33,094 nt of DNA from Sphingomonas hengshuiensis (GTDB lineage Bacteria; Pseudomonadota; Alphaproteobacteria; Sphingomonadales; Sphingomonadaceae). Numbering within the stretch: the first letter of the stretch is position 1; every line of letters begins with the position of its first letter. A program made the translations under genes and the position numbers. Of the stretch, positions 32,970 to 33,094 are shown one piece after another. The stretch lies in assembly GCA_003240755.1 (NCBI GenBank), contig QFNF01000034.1:1-33094 (forward strand), in the 5' to 3' direction. The notes under the pieces were generated by a model. The model was not told the origin of the DNA and made no database searches. It worked only from the letters and a program-made list of their open reading frames with translations.

Positions 32970-33094
32970 ATGAGCATCGACGCAGTTCCGGCCCGCTCGG
33001 TCGATTACAACCGTGTCTTCGCACAGGCGATCGACCGCCTGCACGAGGAAGGGCGCTACCGCGTCTTCATCGACATCCTGCGCAACAAGGGGCA
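32970..33094 (+). CDS. hemA: 5-aminolevulinate synthase, 3' end outside window
   Basis: The first 41 codons of an open frame that runs off the right edge: MSIDAVPARSVDYNRVFAQA, then IDRLHEEGRYRVFIDILRNKG. The run VDYNRVFAQAIDRLHEEGRYRVF is characteristic of the N terminus of alphaproteobacterial 5-aminolevulinate synthase, which condenses glycine and succinyl-CoA in heme synthesis. The ATG at 32970 is close to the conserved block as expected. Only the N terminus is visible, so no catalytic residue can be checked. Confidence 0.8.
   Translation, partial: MSIDAVPARSVDYNRVFAQAIDRLHEEGRYRVFIDILRNKG

Overview
The window is high-GC alphaproteobacterial chromosome, most likely from Sphingomonas or a close relative. 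Reasons: TonB-dependent receptor style, split transhydrogenase alpha subunits, a Coq4 homologue, an apparent 5-aminolevulinate synthase start at the right edge, an Atm1-type exporter with the NFETVKYF-like motif, and sphingomonad-type intergenic palindromes. The genus is inferred from protein flavour only. Most of the window is core genome; the left 3.8 kb is accessory and visibly poorer in GC.

Layout. 1-3789: the 3' part of a TonB-dependent receptor, then a decayed IS3-family element on the minus strand into which an IS5-family element (IS427-like ends, TA target duplication) has inserted; the IS5 transposase is itself broken. 3790-8870 (minus strand): a transhydrogenase operon, read in order as a 41-aa COX-IV-like membrane peptide, pntA part 1, a PH-domain protein, a DUF559 endonuclease bracketed by inverted repeats, pntA part 2, pntB and a winged-helix protein. 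9071-12038: a sigma-54 response regulator, an RluE-type pseudouridine synthase and S-formylglutathione hydrolase. 12183-16072: a galactonate/galactose catabolic block with a divergent FadR-type GntR regulator, a sodium/sugar symporter, 2-dehydro-3-deoxygalactonokinase and KDPGal aldolase, the last three with overlapping ends.

16199-20766: a DUF1440-like membrane protein, a small CutA/NIF3-flavoured protein overlapping a DEDDh exonuclease, recF, a small lipoprotein, coq4 with a perfect operator-like palindrome at its start, and a small cysteine-containing protein. 20863-27181 (plus strand): Atm1-type ABC exporter, alpha/beta hydrolase translationally coupled to a predicted lipoprotein methyltransferase, recQ, a DUF442 phosphatase-like protein and a Sel1-type protein. 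27550-31976 (minus strand): topA, dprA and plsY. 32076-33094: murI and the first 41 codons of hemA.

No CRISPR array, phage module, tRNA or rRNA was seen. The least ordinary structure is the DUF559 nuclease gene inside the transhydrogenase operon, flanked by inverted copies of a composite palindromic repeat that also supplies part of its coding sequence. Other points of interest are the lipoprotein methyltransferase, the COX-IV-like peptide one base ahead of pntA, the coq4 operator, and plsY lacking an ordinary start codon.
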